This document shows, one piece after another, positions 1 to 18,041 of a stretch of 64,000 bases of DNA. The DNA comes from Chlorella sorokiniana. Its lineage: Eukaryota > Chlorophyta > Trebouxiophyceae > Chlorellales > Chlorellaceae. The notes beneath the pieces are model-generated. The model saw only the letters and a program-made list of their open reading frames with translations, made no database searches and was not told the DNA's origin. The first letter of the stretch is position 1. Every line of letters begins with the position of its first letter. The stretch is taken from the NCBI GenBank assembly GCA_025917655.1, contig CP084613.1:186001-250000 (forward strand), given 5' to 3'. A program made the translations under genes and the position numbers.

Positions 1-6012
<6,012 letters not shown>

Positions 6013-6269
6013 AGACGCTGATTTTATTGTTCTCGATCTGACTTGAATGATATTTTCCTGGAGCGATATATTCATGCGACTTTATTCATGCACTCAAGCT
6101 GGTTCCAGATTCATGTAAGCATGCCGCGACCGCTGTGGCGGTGGGGGCCCCGCTCATTCAGACCCTTCAAGAGTGCTTCGCTTCAGGAGCGTTCGATGGT
6201 ACTTTGCCATTGGTGTCATCTTTGAGTGTACACATTGTGTGAGCCATTCAAGGAACCCTCTTTCCGCGC
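6013..6269. other. short intergenic region
   Basis: This is the 3' flank of the galactosidase gene and presumed promoter and 5' leader of the next gene in the same orientation. It is locally more AT-rich than the coding DNA. No small ORF, RNA gene or repeat was recognised. Confidence 0.5.
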
Positions 6270-8071
6270 ATGGCCGGCTGCGTTGCTGGTGCGAGGCTGG
6301 TCACGGCCCGGTTGGTGCAAACAAGAGCATCTGCAGTTATGAGCGGCGAGGTTGCCACAGCGTTGCAGGAGGTAAGCACTGCACGCCCGATCGCACCACG
6401 AGAAGAGCCGGCCTGCTGGCCATGCGACACCACCAGAAGCGCCACAGGCCGCGATTGAAGACAATGCGATACCCGCGCCGGCCCGCAGGTCAACGCCCGA
6501 TTGGCTGCGGCCGCAGCGCGGGCGGGCCGCGGCGACCGCCTGCCGCGCCTGGTGGCGGTCAGCAAGACCAAGCCTGTGGCAGCGGTTCAGGAGGCGTACG
6601 ACGCGGGGCAGCGCGTGTTTGGGGAGAACTACGTTCAGGAGCTGACAGAGAAGGCGCCGCAGCTGCCGCAGGACGTCGCGTGGCACTTCATCGGCCACCT
6701 GCAGGCGAGCGGCAGCCGCTGGCTGGAGCCTCCTTCCATGGGTTCAGTTCTCCGCACCGCACACGCGCGTGTTCATTGAATGTTGGCATGCAGCGCTTCG
6801 ACGGTCTCTGGAGCCTTCCCCTGCACCCAGCTCCCCTGCCTGTGCAGCAACCGGAAAGCAAGCCACCGCCCATCCCCCTCCTCTTGACCCTCCCTCCCAC
6901 TTAGAGAACTAAATTCAACACAAACGACTCCTGAACGAAAGTTAAAAGGACCTTCGTTCTTCTCAGTTGAGGAATAGGATTATTTTTTTATAAATTTCCA
7001 ATCTTCCCCACGCCGCAGTCCAACAAGGTGAAGGCGCTGCTGGAGGCTGTGCCCAACCTGGCCCTGCTGGAGACGGTGGACAGCGCCAAGCTGGCGTCCA
7101 AGCTGGACAGCACGGGTGGGCGAGCGCTCGGTGGCGGGGACGGTGCCCGAGGGCGGGTGGCGGGTTGGGTCTGCTGTCTGCCCATGTCGGTTGGTCCATG
7201 CGGGGAATTGCGAAGAATCGGCCACCGCTGATTCCGCTTTGTTGCGAAGAAGCAGATGGTCCCAGCAGAAAGTTGCAAGGATGCAACCGCAGCTCAAGCG
7301 GTTTCCAGGCCCAGCCGAGCCCTCTCATGCCGGCCACCGCTGTTTCGACGGCCAGTACCCACCCGCCTGCCTGCCTGCCACCCCCACCCCCTTCTGGCAG
7401 TCGCGGCGCTGGGGCGCCCGCCGCTGGCCGTGTTCCTGCAGGTCAACACCAGCGGCGAGGAGAGCAAGTACGGAGTGGAGCCGGCGGAGTGTGTGGAGCT
7501 GGCGTCCCACATCCAGCAGCAGTGCCCCAACCTGCGCCTGGCGGGCCTCATGACCATCGGCATGCCGGGTGCGTCACAGTGGGCATGCGTTTCCGTGCGT
7601 TGGCCTGCATTTCGCGTGTGGGGTACTGTGGGAAAGAGGTGGATGCGCAGAGATACAACGGAGAGGGGGCAACGCCACCCTGACACAACAGTGGCAGTGG
7701 GCGTGGCAAGCGACAGCGGCCTGTGCTGGCTGCTCAAACCCAGCACGGGTCGCCTCTTTTGGGGGTTTTAGGGTTGCCATGCTCGTATGTTTTATAAATA
7801 CCCCACCCACCCACCCGCATTCACACTCACACATGAACACCTCCCCCTGGCCCGTGTCCTCCCTCCCAGACTACTCCTCCCGCCCGAAAACTTCAGCTGC
7901 CTGGCAGACTGCCGGCGCCAGGTGGCGGCGGCGCTGGACCTGCCGGAGCAGGAGCTGGAGCTCAGCATGGGCATGAGCGGCGACTTTGAGGCGGCCGTGG
8001 AGATGGGGTCCACCAACGTTCGGGTGGGCAGCACCATCTTTGGCGCGAGGGAGTACAAGCCCAAGGCGTGA
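6270..8071 (+). CDS. YggS/PROSC-family PLP homeostasis protein
   Basis: Single-domain pyridoxal-5'-phosphate-binding protein of the alanine-racemase-like barrel fold, which buffers free PLP and has no known catalytic role. Five exons: 6270-6371, 6489-6704, 7019-7115, 7401-7568 and 7870-8071. All phases agree and give one open frame. Family motifs: LVAVSKTKP with the PLP lysine, [64 protein letters not shown] and [11 protein letters not shown] at the C-terminus. Unlike most genes here it shows no frame slip. The second intron begins with GC (CAG|GCGAGC) rather than GT; the flanking residues HLQ and SNKVKALL are exactly contiguous in the family, which fixes the splice site. Translation starts at 6270 or at the in-frame ATG at 6339. 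The N-terminal extension ([16 protein letters not shown]) could be an organelle-targeting sequence. Confidence 0.95.
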
Positions 8072-8526
8072 TGGCGGCTGGCTCCGGCTGCACCTCCCCC
8101 ATCCCAGAGGCACTGCTGCCTGGAGGGCCCCGCCTGGCAGCACCCCTGCTATAACTGCTTGCTTCCTTGCCGTTCAGCTGCTGCAGCATCCAGCGGATGC
8201 TGCGGTCGGCACCTGCCGCTTCCCCTGCGTTTGACCCCACCCCTGAACCCTGACCATTTCATTATCTCAGCTTCCAGCTTGCTTGTCAGTCTCAATGCTG
8301 GCAGCCATTGCTGCCGACCACGCTGCAACATCCCCATGTGGCACCTCATTACAGAGGCAGCATCAGCGATGCATCCCAGCGGCCACCAGCTCTGCCGCCA
8401 GTCTTGTCCTCTTCAAGGCGAGCCAGCCAGCTGCGCTGTCGCACCGCCTGCCCTGCCACCGCTTATCAGCCGGCAGCTGCCAGCACAGCCCGTCAGCTGG
8501 CAACACAGCCTGGCAGCTGCTGCCTG
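8072..8526. other. convergent 3' intergenic region
   Basis: Lies between the 3' ends of the PLP-protein gene (+) and the repeat-domain membrane-protein gene (-). I see only composition-biased open frames and no conserved coding, RNA gene or repeat. The end of the minus-strand gene is not firmly placed and could extend into this stretch. Confidence 0.4.
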
Positions 8527-11500
8527 TCAGCCGCCCGTGTATGCCAGGTCTGAACAGGCGCGGGCGCCGCCCGGGCGCCTGCCCGGGCACAGCCCGTCCA
8601 TGCGCCCGTACTTGTCCCTGGCCACGTAGGTGACATAATACTGCAGCAGTACATGCAGTACAACAACCCATTCTGTTGCAATACAACAATATGCAGTACG
8701 GTGACAGAGGTAAGCGGACGCTGTGGACGGGAGCCAGCTGGCTCCTGCAGGCTGGCAACTGCCGGCGGCTGGAAAGTTTGGGGGTGGTGGGCGCACAGGC
8801 AATTATCGCTGCTGCCCGCAGCAGCGATCCCGGATCCCAGCGGGCACACCTGCGACTGCGCCTGCATGCCGCCCCCGGCGCCCAAGGACACGCGGCAATG
8901 GGGCCGGTGCTGCCGTTGGCGCCCGCATCAAAGACCGGCACGCGGCCCGTGGCTATGAGGACGGGCGCTTGGGGGCTGCCGCTGGCGTTGATTGGCATGG
9001 GGCGGAAAACTTGGGGGGCAGGCGGGGGGTGGCGTCAAGCAGGGGCCTTACAACAGACGCGCTGGAAGCTACGGGCAGGCAGAGGCCGAGGCGAGGCCGC
9101 CACGGCAGCCCACGCCGCCATCCATGCTGCGGCTGCAGAGAGGCCCAGGCATGCTGGCAGGCGCTCACCGGCGTATATGAGCAGCGCGGGCTTGTCTAGA
9201 GCGAAGCGCATGGTGAAGTTGTCTGCACCACGCTCCTCGGGGAAAAGCTGGGGCCCCGAGTGAAGGCGGGGGCTGCACCGCCCTCCAGGCTTAACTGCAC
9301 TCTGGCGGGTCGCCCGCGGCGGCCCCGCCAGCCGCCTGCCACTCCAGCGTACTGCCGCTCGCATCGCTGCCGTTTCCAGCGTTTGTCAGTGCCCAGGCTT
9401 GCACAGCTCCGCTCTGCAGGGTTTGAGCATCCGGCCGGACACGAGCCTGAGCGCAGTCCAGTTGCGGCGCCGCCGGGCAGCCAGCCCCAGTCGCCGCCTC
9501 CCGCCCGACGCGTTGCCGGCGGCAGCGGCGGCGGCGGCAAAGTGGCCGCACTGGGGCGCCAGGCCAGTGAAGGTGGGCATGGCGTTGGCAGCCACCAAAT
9601 AAATCTGCAGAGCAGAAGGTACAGGTGGGCCTGAGGCTCGGGCCATGGGGCGGGCGAGCAAGCACAGCGTGCACAGCAGCTTGAGCTCGGCCGCCACCCC
9701 GGCGCCCGCTGAACTCCCGCAGCAGCTGCCGCACGACTGTCCCCCTCACATTGTAGGTGTCTGTGGCCTGGCCCAGACCTCCCTGGAAGCACTTGAGCTC
9801 GGCTTCGCTGGCGTTGCGCAGCGACTGGAAGGGCAGGGGCGAGAGGTCGCCGCCGATCGACTGCACCGCTCCAAGCGCCTGCACGTCAGCAGCACAGAAG
9901 GCCAGCACAATGAGCAGATTGTGGCACGTCCCTTACAACGCCATGCAAGTAAAATGCAGGAGTTTGTGGCACCCCGGAGCACCCGCAACTGACCTGTGAA
10001 GCCACGGAGAAGCTGCCGGCTGCCACCCGAGCGCAGTACGCTGCGTCGTCGCAGCGGCAGGCGGCAGGGGGCAGCCGGCTGCCCGCCACGATGTCTGCCG
10101 CTGAGGGGTCCCCTTGGGCGCAGCTGTAGTTCCTGCAGCAGCCAGGGGTTGGCCCAAGGTTGCAGATTGAGAGGCAGGTGGGTTGAGATCTGTTTCCGGT
10201 CAGCGTGGGGAGGGCAAGGAGCAGTGCCACGCTTGCCGCTGCGCCAGCGCCAGCACCATCCGGCAGCGGCTCCCCCACACTTACCCACCCACCCACCCAC
10301 CCACTCCAAGCCTGCCCATCCTCACCTGTACAGCGCATAGTGCACCTGTCCCGGACGGTCCAGGCCAGCTTCCAGCTGGACGGAGAAGGTGCCGCGCTGC
10401 TCGTCCACGCTGGCGTTCAGGCCCCGGAGGCGCGTGAAGCTGGGCGGGGTGGTGGCGGGCGTGAGGATGCCGCTGCAGGGGTTGCGCACGGCATGTTGCG
10501 CTCGGTGAAGCCACAAACAACAACTTCCTGCTTTCGCGGTGCCGTGTCGACACCAAAAGTCAGATCAGTGCTGCACGAGGGGCATGCAAGTCGGCAGCTC
10601 ACCGCAGCGACGCCAATGTGCCGCTCTGCCCCGGGCTGCCGCCGTTACCTGCCGCCGCCACCAACAGGAAGGCGGTGTAGTTTTCGCCGCCCTGCAGGCC
10701 TGTCACCGCTGCCCACAGCCTGCGGGGGTCGCCCGCCTGGCTGCCTGCCCGAGGCGGCGCCTCCCAGGGCAGGTGCCCCCAAGCGGTGAGGTTGCCTGCC
10801 GCTGCGGGTGCTGTACCGCCGGGACCGCTGCCCCGCGCCACCTCCTCCGCGGTCGGCGGCGTGCCTGCCTCTGCGGCCGGCAGTACCACGTACCGCACCA
10901 AGGCCCCTGGCTTGGTGAGCAGCGCGGAGAGGGCGAAGCCGGTGGGGGTGATGTTGGAAGCCAGGGGAAGCCGCAGGCCAGCCGCGGCGCCGACAGGTCC
11001 ACCGTGTGCACACCGCGAAACCGCCGGCGGCTGCATGCGGTTGGGCTGCGGTACCGCGGTGTCCTCCGTGGCAAGCACCAGGTGGTAGGGCGTGTCGTTC
11101 TGCAGGCCGCCTAACGGCGGCAGCGCCAGGCGGCGGCCGGCGGCCGGCACCGGCAGGCACCCCGAGGCCAGCACATCAAAGCTGTCCCAGCCGTCGACGT
11201 CACCAAACACGTCTGTCGGGGCCAGAGAGCAGGAGCGGTTTGCGGGGTAGCAGGCAGGAGCCACGAGGGACCCCGGCTGGATGCCCGGTGAGTTGTCGGC
11301 GGCAGCCAGCTGCCGGCCAGCTGGCACTCGGGCTGCTCCCGAGGCATGCCTCAAGCCCAGACCCGGCGAAGAGAGCAGCCGCCTTAGGGTGCTGCCGCCG
11401 TCAGGGGCCACCAGGCTGGCCAGCTGGCTCCAGCCGCCAGGTGGCACGTCGCTCCCCGCCACAGCAGCCTCCTCCCCCGGCTTCGCCTTCAACAAAGCAA

Positions 11501-13974
11501 AGTATACCGCCCGGCAGCGTCCGTGCTGAGCTGGATGGCGAAACCGCTGTCGGTGACATTGGAGGGGCCGGAGCCGGGCAGCAGTGCCGGCGCTGACGTG
11601 GCCTGCGCTGTGGTCACGCTGAGCTGAGCTGGCACTGGATCCAGCGCTCCATGCGCGCTCTCCCCACCAGAAAGACCACATAGTCGGTGCCGCCCTGCAG
11701 CGCGTGCAGGCTGAGCTGGCACAGCGCCGCCGCCGCGCACGGCGGCGCCACCCGCACCGACGCCCACTGCCCTCCCGTCGCCACAGCCACGCTGCCGTTG
11801 GCCACGACGCCGCCCGGAAGGCCGCAGGGTCTGCAGCGAGCACGACAGCACTGGGCGGGGCGAGCGCCGAAAAGGCCAGCTGGCTGGCGCCAAAGGGGCC
11901 AGCAGGCGGCTGTGGGCGACGGCGTAGTGAAGGGTGCCTGCGGGCACATACGAAGGCACATGAAAATCTGCCTCTACACAGTGGGAAGGATGCCAAACGA
12001 AACAAGCAGAGCAGGATGGTTTGCCTTGTGAATCTCGCCCACCTGGCTCGTTGAGCTTGAAGTGCAGGTCGAAGCCGTGCTCGGTTGCGTTGTCGGCAAA
12101 GGGGGATCCAGGGAGTTGACGCTGACTGCGCCGTCGCCCGTCGTGAAGCTTAGGACCCGCACCCCGCTCAGGCCGCGCCCCCCACGCCGCCAGCCGCCAG
12201 CAGCAGCGTGTAGGCTGTGCCGGCCTGCAGCTGCGGGCAGCGCGCGCAGCGTTCGGCGGCGGCGCGCCCCCGCAGAGCAAGCGGCCGAGGCGGCGGCGGC
12301 GGCCGACAGCACGGACACGGTGCTGCTGCTGCCACCGCTCGCTGCTGCTGCGGGCGCAGCACCACAGGCCGCGGCCAGCTGGCGCAGGCCCGCCAGCTGC
12401 GCTGCCGCCAAGCGATCCGCCAAGCTGGCAGGTCCCAGGCTGGCGGCAGGGGAGGCGGCCGCCGCGACCGCATGTGGATCCACATCCCCCCTGAATCAGC
12501 TCCAGCACCGTTCGCCCCGTGCCAGCGACCTCTGTGTTTGATTTAGCCTGAGGAATGGCCACGAAGCTCACCACCGCCGGCCGGTCCAGCTGCACGCTGA
12601 CATCCACCCATGTGGCTCCAGCCGCCGCCACGGAAGGGGCGGCCAGGAAGCGGGGCGCCGCTCGGCGGCGTGCCGCCGCTGGGATCAGGGTGGCACACAG
12701 CGCCACCAGCAGCACCAGCGTCAGGGCTGCGGCTGCGGCGGCTGCGCGGCGGGGGTGGCGGCGCAGCGGCTCTGCAGCCGACTCCCAGAAGCTGCAGCCT
12801 TGGTGGGCGGCGTAGGACTGGGGGGCAGATGCACGAGGCAGCTGTCGGCGACTGCGTCCTGCTGCGGCGGGGGCATGGGCTGGTAGGCCGCCGCCAGCTG
12901 GCGCTTGGTCGCGCTGACGTGGACGCCGCTGGCGGTACCGCCGTCCCTGCCCGGCTGCAAGGCGTGCAGGGCATAGGGGGAGGAAAGGCTGAAGTGCGGC
13001 TGGGGCTGCCGCCACGAGAGCCCCCCTTCCTGGCAGCTTCCAGCTGGCGCAGCAGCTGGCGAATGCGATCCTCCAGGGCCACGATGCGGTGCCCCTGCGC
13101 CTCCAGCTCCTCCTCCTGTGCCGCCAGCCGCCCGCGCTGCCGCTCCCGCAGCCGCCGCAGCTGGCACGCCTCTCCCTCCTGCTCCCGCAGCAGCTGGCGC
13201 AGGGTGGCCATGCGGCGCGCCCACTCCTCGCTGCGAGGGGGTGGCAGAAGGACGCGTGGGTTTCGGGCGTCCTTGCTGCACTCGTCTCGATAAAATCTTC
13301 ATATCCCCCGGCACGTCAAGTGCACCTGGCCCTGTAACGCTTCGAAGCTACAAGAAACAGCCAGGCATGTGCTGCACGCTCGCTGCCCCCCCTCCCCCCC
13401 CTCCTTTCCCCCCGCACCTGTCCATCTCCTGTCGCCCCTCCCCCGCCTGCTGCAAGCCCTTCAAGTAGTCAAACAGGTTGTTGGTCTCCCAGCTGATCTC
13501 CAGCTCGCGTTGGCTGACCGCCACCCTGTCTCCGCTGGCAGCTGCGTCGTCGCTCGCTTCCTCGCCAGCCCGGTCCTCCTGCACTGCTTCATTACGCAGC
13601 AGCATTGCGGCGGAGCCGCGCAACGGCGCTGCACTCTGCTCATCGTCGCTGCCAGACGCATCAGCGCTGCTTGCCCGGGCTGCTCGCCGCTCCTCATGCT
13701 GGCTGCAGGTCGGGATGCCTGCCCAGCCCCGCTTGTGCCCCCGCTCGCGCCAGGCTCGGATGCTGCCTGCGCGGCGCTCGACCAGTAATTCATTGCTCAG
13801 AGAGTCGTCAGAGCTGTAAATCATCCCATAGCCTGTGCCGCCTTGCTGGCTGTCGTCGGCTGCAGCGCTGCCTGGCGGCGGCGGCGCACTCCTCCTTCCG
13901 CGCGGCGGCTCAACATCGTATTCTCCTTCCCTGGGCTGACGGTTTCTTTCAGCTGACCTGCTGCTGCCCAGCAT
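8527..13974 (-). CDS. large single-pass membrane protein with repeated Fn3-like domains
   Basis: Not assignable to a named family. Order from the N-terminus: a disordered acidic, Ser-rich segment of about 190 residues; an intron (donor after MD, acceptor before SEEWARR); a basic coiled coil (LREQEGEACQLRRLRERQRG and following heptads, about 13250-13030); one hydrophobic helix (AALTLVLLVALCATLIP, near 12720); then a long exoplasmic part. That part repeats a unit of roughly 130-150 residues: a strand such as GFALSALLTKPGALVRYVVL, a PTAEEVARGS or PSAADIVAGS motif, then a strand ending in YTAFLLVAA, YHLVLATED or YVTYVARD. At least five units can be traced. This layout resembles bacterial S-layer-associated Fn3-like repeats and suggests a type II surface or endomembrane protein. 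Several one-base frame slips occur (e.g. near 11870, 11780, 11640, 11520). The start is the ATG at 13974; the 3' end is the least certain part. Confidence 0.6.
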
Positions 13975-14459
13975 GGCCGCGGATCTCGCGTGACAGCGCA
14001 AGTGCTGAAGGGGCAGTCAACGCTTGGTGTCGCAATGCGCACATGCCATCCCCAAACGATCACCCTATCGTTGCTCTCGTGAATTGCAGAGATTGCAAAG
14101 CAGGCCAAGGCTGGGTTCACAAAGATGGGTGCCTTGCTGGCGGTACTGTGGGCTGCTGTAAAGATTAAGCTTTCCCGATAAAATCGGTGTCTGTATGGAT
14201 CGCGAAAATTCAGACGGCACTCGCTCTGTATGCTCCATTCTTCGACTTGATTTTGCTTCGCCGCGCATCCCTGCATAGGTAACCTGCTGGACGGTTTGAA
14301 ATCGACTTGATTCAATACTTTAAGGTAATTCTGCCGTTGCGGCGTTGGAACGCTGCAGCGCAGGACGTGCACCTTTGCAGAGCGCAGTTATTTGCAATGC
14401 GCAAGTTACTGTGGTCAAGGCGCCTCTCAGTAACGATCTACATTGCCATGTGAAGCTCC
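13975..14459. promoter_or_regulatory. divergent intergenic region
   Basis: Holds the 5' flanks of the repeat-domain membrane-protein gene (-) and the glycine-zipper gene (+). From about 14130 to 14420 the composition is clearly less GC-rich than the neighbours, as expected of a shared promoter. No specific element could be recognised. Confidence 0.4.
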
Positions 14460-15412
14460 ATGCACGCCCTGCTTGCCCGGCTCACATGCCGCCCCGCCCG
14501 CCGCCGCCGCTGCCTGCCGCAGATGGGGCGCTCCCCAGTGGAGTTGCGGGTGGGCGGCACGGGGGCAGGCGTGTTTGTGGGCTGCGGGGCGGGCATCGGC
14601 ATCGTCACCCCCGTCTCCCTGCACTCCATCCCTGTGCTGGGCCAGCTGGCCTCCAGCCTGGCCGCCAGCCTGGGCAGCCTCAACGCCGCCACCGGCGGCC
14701 TGGCGACAGCCGCTCGCGGCCGCGTGCGAGGGCTGGGCGTGCGCGGCCTGGACCTGGGCTTTGGCTGCGGCGTCATGCTGGGCTACGGCTGGGGCGCCGG
14801 CCTCATGCTGAGCCCCACAGCGCAGCAAAGCGTGGCACACGGCCTGCGGGATGCCGGCCAGCGCCTGCTGGCCAGGCTGCCGCCGCCGCTGCAGGCGGCG
14901 CTGCAGCAGCAGCGACAGCGGCATGCTGCTGCGGGGTCGGGGAGCCGCCGCTTGGCTTACACAGCAGCAGCGCTATTGCAGGAGGCCCGCCGGACAGCGC
15001 CGCTCCCCCTCAGTTTGATCTCTCACCAAACGGTAAGCCTCCAGGGCCTTGAAAACAACACGCTGCTTGCCCTGCTCGTCTGCTTTCTGCACAGCAACAG
15101 TGTGCCTTCATTGCTGCGAGGACGCTGAACCTTGTGCTACGTTGTCGGTGCAGTCGATGGATTAGCAATGGCAACAGAGGCGCGTGGATTGGATGGCGGC
15201 AGCACTCCCCGGCTGATCAGCGCCCGCAGCAGCTCCAGCAGCGGCAGCCGCAGCAGCCGGCCCTGGACAACGCAGCTGACGTGGCACAGCTGGCCAAGCT
15301 GGCGCTGCACCAACAGAACCAGCTCAGCGAGCTGCAGCAGCAGGTGGCGGCGCTGCAGGCTGCGGTGTGCCGCCTCGACCCTGCAGCGCCAGCTTGCAAG
15401 CATGCGCAGTGA
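14460..15412 (+). CDS. glycine-zipper membrane protein, cadmium-induced AS8-like
   Basis: Exon 1 starts at ATG 14460 and encodes two glycine-rich hydrophobic stretches, VGGTGAGVFVGCGAGIGI and LGFGCGVMLGYGWGAGLML, separated by a basic amphipathic region. This spacing resembles the short plant proteins called cadmium-induced AS8-like, which I recall from their GxGCGxGxG pattern; function unknown. The tail holds a coiled coil (LAKLALHQQNQLSELQQQV). An intron runs 15033-15153. Read literally, exon 2 hits an early stop. Assuming one missing base before the intron and another near 15250, the frame runs QFDLSPN to VDGLAMATEARG and on to the coiled coil and the stop at 15410. Pieces of the last exon are copied in the spacers of the adjacent tandem array. 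Family assignment is tentative; that the region is coding is fairly sure. Confidence 0.6.
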
Positions 15413-15879
15413 CGGCAGAGAAACCTTACTGGCTACCTGCGGCGCTTGTAACGAGACTGTACAATGGGAGCTGCAAGGCCATGGCCATGGCTGCAGCAGG
15501 GCAAAGCACAACATGCACCTCCACCGGCCATCGTGACGAGAAAACGAGCGTAGTGCTTCGGTTGCTCCTGAGCCTGTGCGAGTGGTGGCGCTGCGCTGCT
15601 GTCTGCTCGCTCAAACTTGGCAAAATTTGTACTCACACGTATTGCATGACATGGCTGCCAAAGTTTATCAGTCCAGCGAGAATGTGTGTACCCCAATTTG
15701 GGATGGATGCAACCTTGCGCCAGTGGATGCGCCGTACCATCATTCTACTGCTGCTGCTGCTGCCGCACAGCCTCAATGGGTGCTCCTGCCGCAGTGCGTT
15801 GCTGCCATGCTGCAAGGCTGGCGATTCAGCAGCGGCATGCGGCCCTGCCGCCTCTCTGCACTGCGCTTCCAGCTGCTCA

Positions 15880-17217
15880 TCAGGCGCCGAAACTGCGCAA
15901 GGCCTCATAGAACATAGCTTCACCCTTGCAGAGCCGCATGCCCCGAGAGGCAGGCACCAGCCACGCATTGATTGCATGCCGCCACTCATCCCAGTGGCTG
16001 AACAGGGACGCCAGCTGCGGAGTGCCGCGCGGCACGGCGGCGGCTGGCGCTGCGCTGAGCATAGCAAGGTCTTGTGCAAGCTGCCGCGCATCCCTCCTGC
16101 GTTCACTGCTTGCAACAACATACAGAAGGATGATCACGCCAAAGATGCCCGTAATAAACGCAAAGGCTGCGATATTCTGCCGCGCATCAGCCATAATCAC
16201 GACCACCAGAACCAACAGGCTGAAGACTGTGATGCTAGCAAAAGCGACTTGGAGGCCCTGCTGCTTATACGCCCCCAACCCAGCAAGCGCGCGGGAGCTA
16301 GGAACACGATGTTCTGAAGCGCTGATGTCAGCGCAAACAGGCGCCACTGCAGCTAGGCAGGGAACATCAAGCTTACCATTCAGTCCACAAAACACAAACG
16401 CCTGGCAGGCATGCTGCCAAGGGCCAGAACGTGCTGCACAAGGATCAGCCTCACGCGGCGCTCAGCAAATGCTGGGCAGCAAGCCCCCTAAGACCCCCGG
16501 TGCAGCACAGCGCTCAGCGCCACGCACCAGCCAGCCCTTAGTCTGCCACGCCACGCTGAGGCTGGCATCTGAGCGGGCATCCTGGCCGCGGTCGCATGAT
16601 GCCAGGACAGGCATCCACCCCTTGACGCCCTCCAGAACAGTCAGCAGAGCATCGGGATCCGTGTCTGCAGCGCAATGCAACAATCGTCAGGGCTGACACA
16701 AGCCCCCACACCTGCCGCTGCCTTTGCCTGACGACCCAGCCGCTGCTGAGCCTGTGTGCACCAGTCAGGGCAGGTTCCTCTTCTGATCGACGGTCGCTCA
16801 ACACAGCAAGCTCTCCAGCCACACGCTGCCCCCAGCCTCACCCACAAGCTCCAGCAGCTCCTCCTCCAAACCCGCCTCGCTGCCCGGCCAGCCCGGGTGC
16901 AGCTCTGCATGCAGGGGCGTTGCCGGGCTACGGCGCATGCCTGCAACTGGGTGATGGGAAGCCGCAGACAACGCCCAGCACCCAGCACCCAGCACCCAGC
17001 AAAGCAAGGAAGAAAACGCTGCCGTCGAACCTGGGACTAGCGCCGCCAGCAGGACGACGTGGCCCGCCGCCGATGCGCGTAGGTCCTCGTCTTCAACCCC
17101 AGCCAGCATGGAGTCTCGATGCAGTTCCACGGCGGAAATCGCGGAACTCAGCCGCTTGTCGATGGGGTAGAAGTAGCGAGTGAATGGGTCAGGGAAGTAG
17201 TGGAACCCCGGCGGCAT
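15880..17217 (-). CDS. tandem unknown membrane protein, copy 1 (most diverged)
   Basis: Unrecognised family. Exons, by comparison with the other copies: exon 1 (PGFHYFPDPFTRYFYPIDKR to GHVVLLAALV), exon 2 (LHPGWPGSEAGLEEELLELV), exon 3 (TDPDALLTVLEGVKGWMPVL, DARSDASLSVAWQTKGW) and exon 4 with two hydrophobic segments (ITVFSLLVLVVVIMA and FITGIFGVIILLYVVA) followed by LASLFSHWDEWRHAINAWLV. The ATG used by copies 2 and 3 is ATA here, so the first in-frame ATG is four residues further in. Within exon 4 a base is missing relative to the other copies at the LLG-LGAYKQQ junction. The C-terminus also differs from the others after MRLCKGE. The gene could be intact with a sequencing error, or the oldest, decaying copy. 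Confidence 0.6.
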
Positions 17218-18041
17218 TCGGTACAAACTTATGTTTTGGTTGCAAAGTGCCAGACTCGCCAAGGTGCAGGGCGCACCCGCCAAACACCAGCACTTGGAAG
17301 AGATCGAGAACAAAAAGGGTGGCTGTGCAGACCAGGGAGCGAATTGACAGCCAGTGAAAGTGGATGCCATTCGAAGTTTGTTGTCAGCATGACTGTTTGA
17401 GACAATTTGCTGCAAGTAAAATAAGGAGGAGGCACTACGCCAGCGCGTACCCGCTGCGCAGCCGGAGCCTGCTGCAAGGGGCGGCTGCGCCAGTGACGGG
17501 GCGAGGCCCCCGCCAGGGCTCCCAGCCCAGCGGCAACAGCAGCAGCAGCAGCAGCAAACGCCACCCCTTGCAAGCAAAGATGCAGCTGACGTGGCGCATC
17601 TGCCCAGGCTGGCGCTGTCACTGCCTGCAGCACTGGTGACGAGACTGCACATGGGAGCTGCAAGGCCATGGACGTTGCGGCAGCAGGGCACAGAACACAA
17701 CATGCACGTCCAGCTGCCATCATGCCAAGGAAACGAGCGCAGAGCTTTGGTTGCATCCGACCCTGTGCGAGTGGTGGCGCTGCTGCTGCTCACTGCTCGT
17801 TCACACTTGGCGGCATTGCCTGGGCAGAATTATCACACACAGAGGGATTGCAAGACATGGCTGCCAAAGTTTATCGTTCTAACAAGAATGTGCAAGCCCC
17901 AGATTGGGATGGATGCAGCCTCACGCCAGTGGATGCACCTTGGCCTCATTTTACCGCTGCTGCTGCTGCCGCGCAGCCTCAGCGGGTGCTGCTGCTGCAG
18001 GGTGTTGCTGCCCTGCAGCTGCTACAAACGGTCAAAGTGGC
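17218..18041. other. spacer between tandem copies 1 and 2
   Basis: From right to left relative to the minus-strand genes, this holds the 5' flank of copy 1, a piece matching the 3' edge of the methyltransferase gene (about 17430-17500), a copied fragment of the last exon of the glycine-zipper gene (about 17575-17610), and about 430 bases of copied 3' flank. Open frames on the plus strand across 17590-18180 are by-products of the duplication, not a new gene. Confidence 0.7.
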
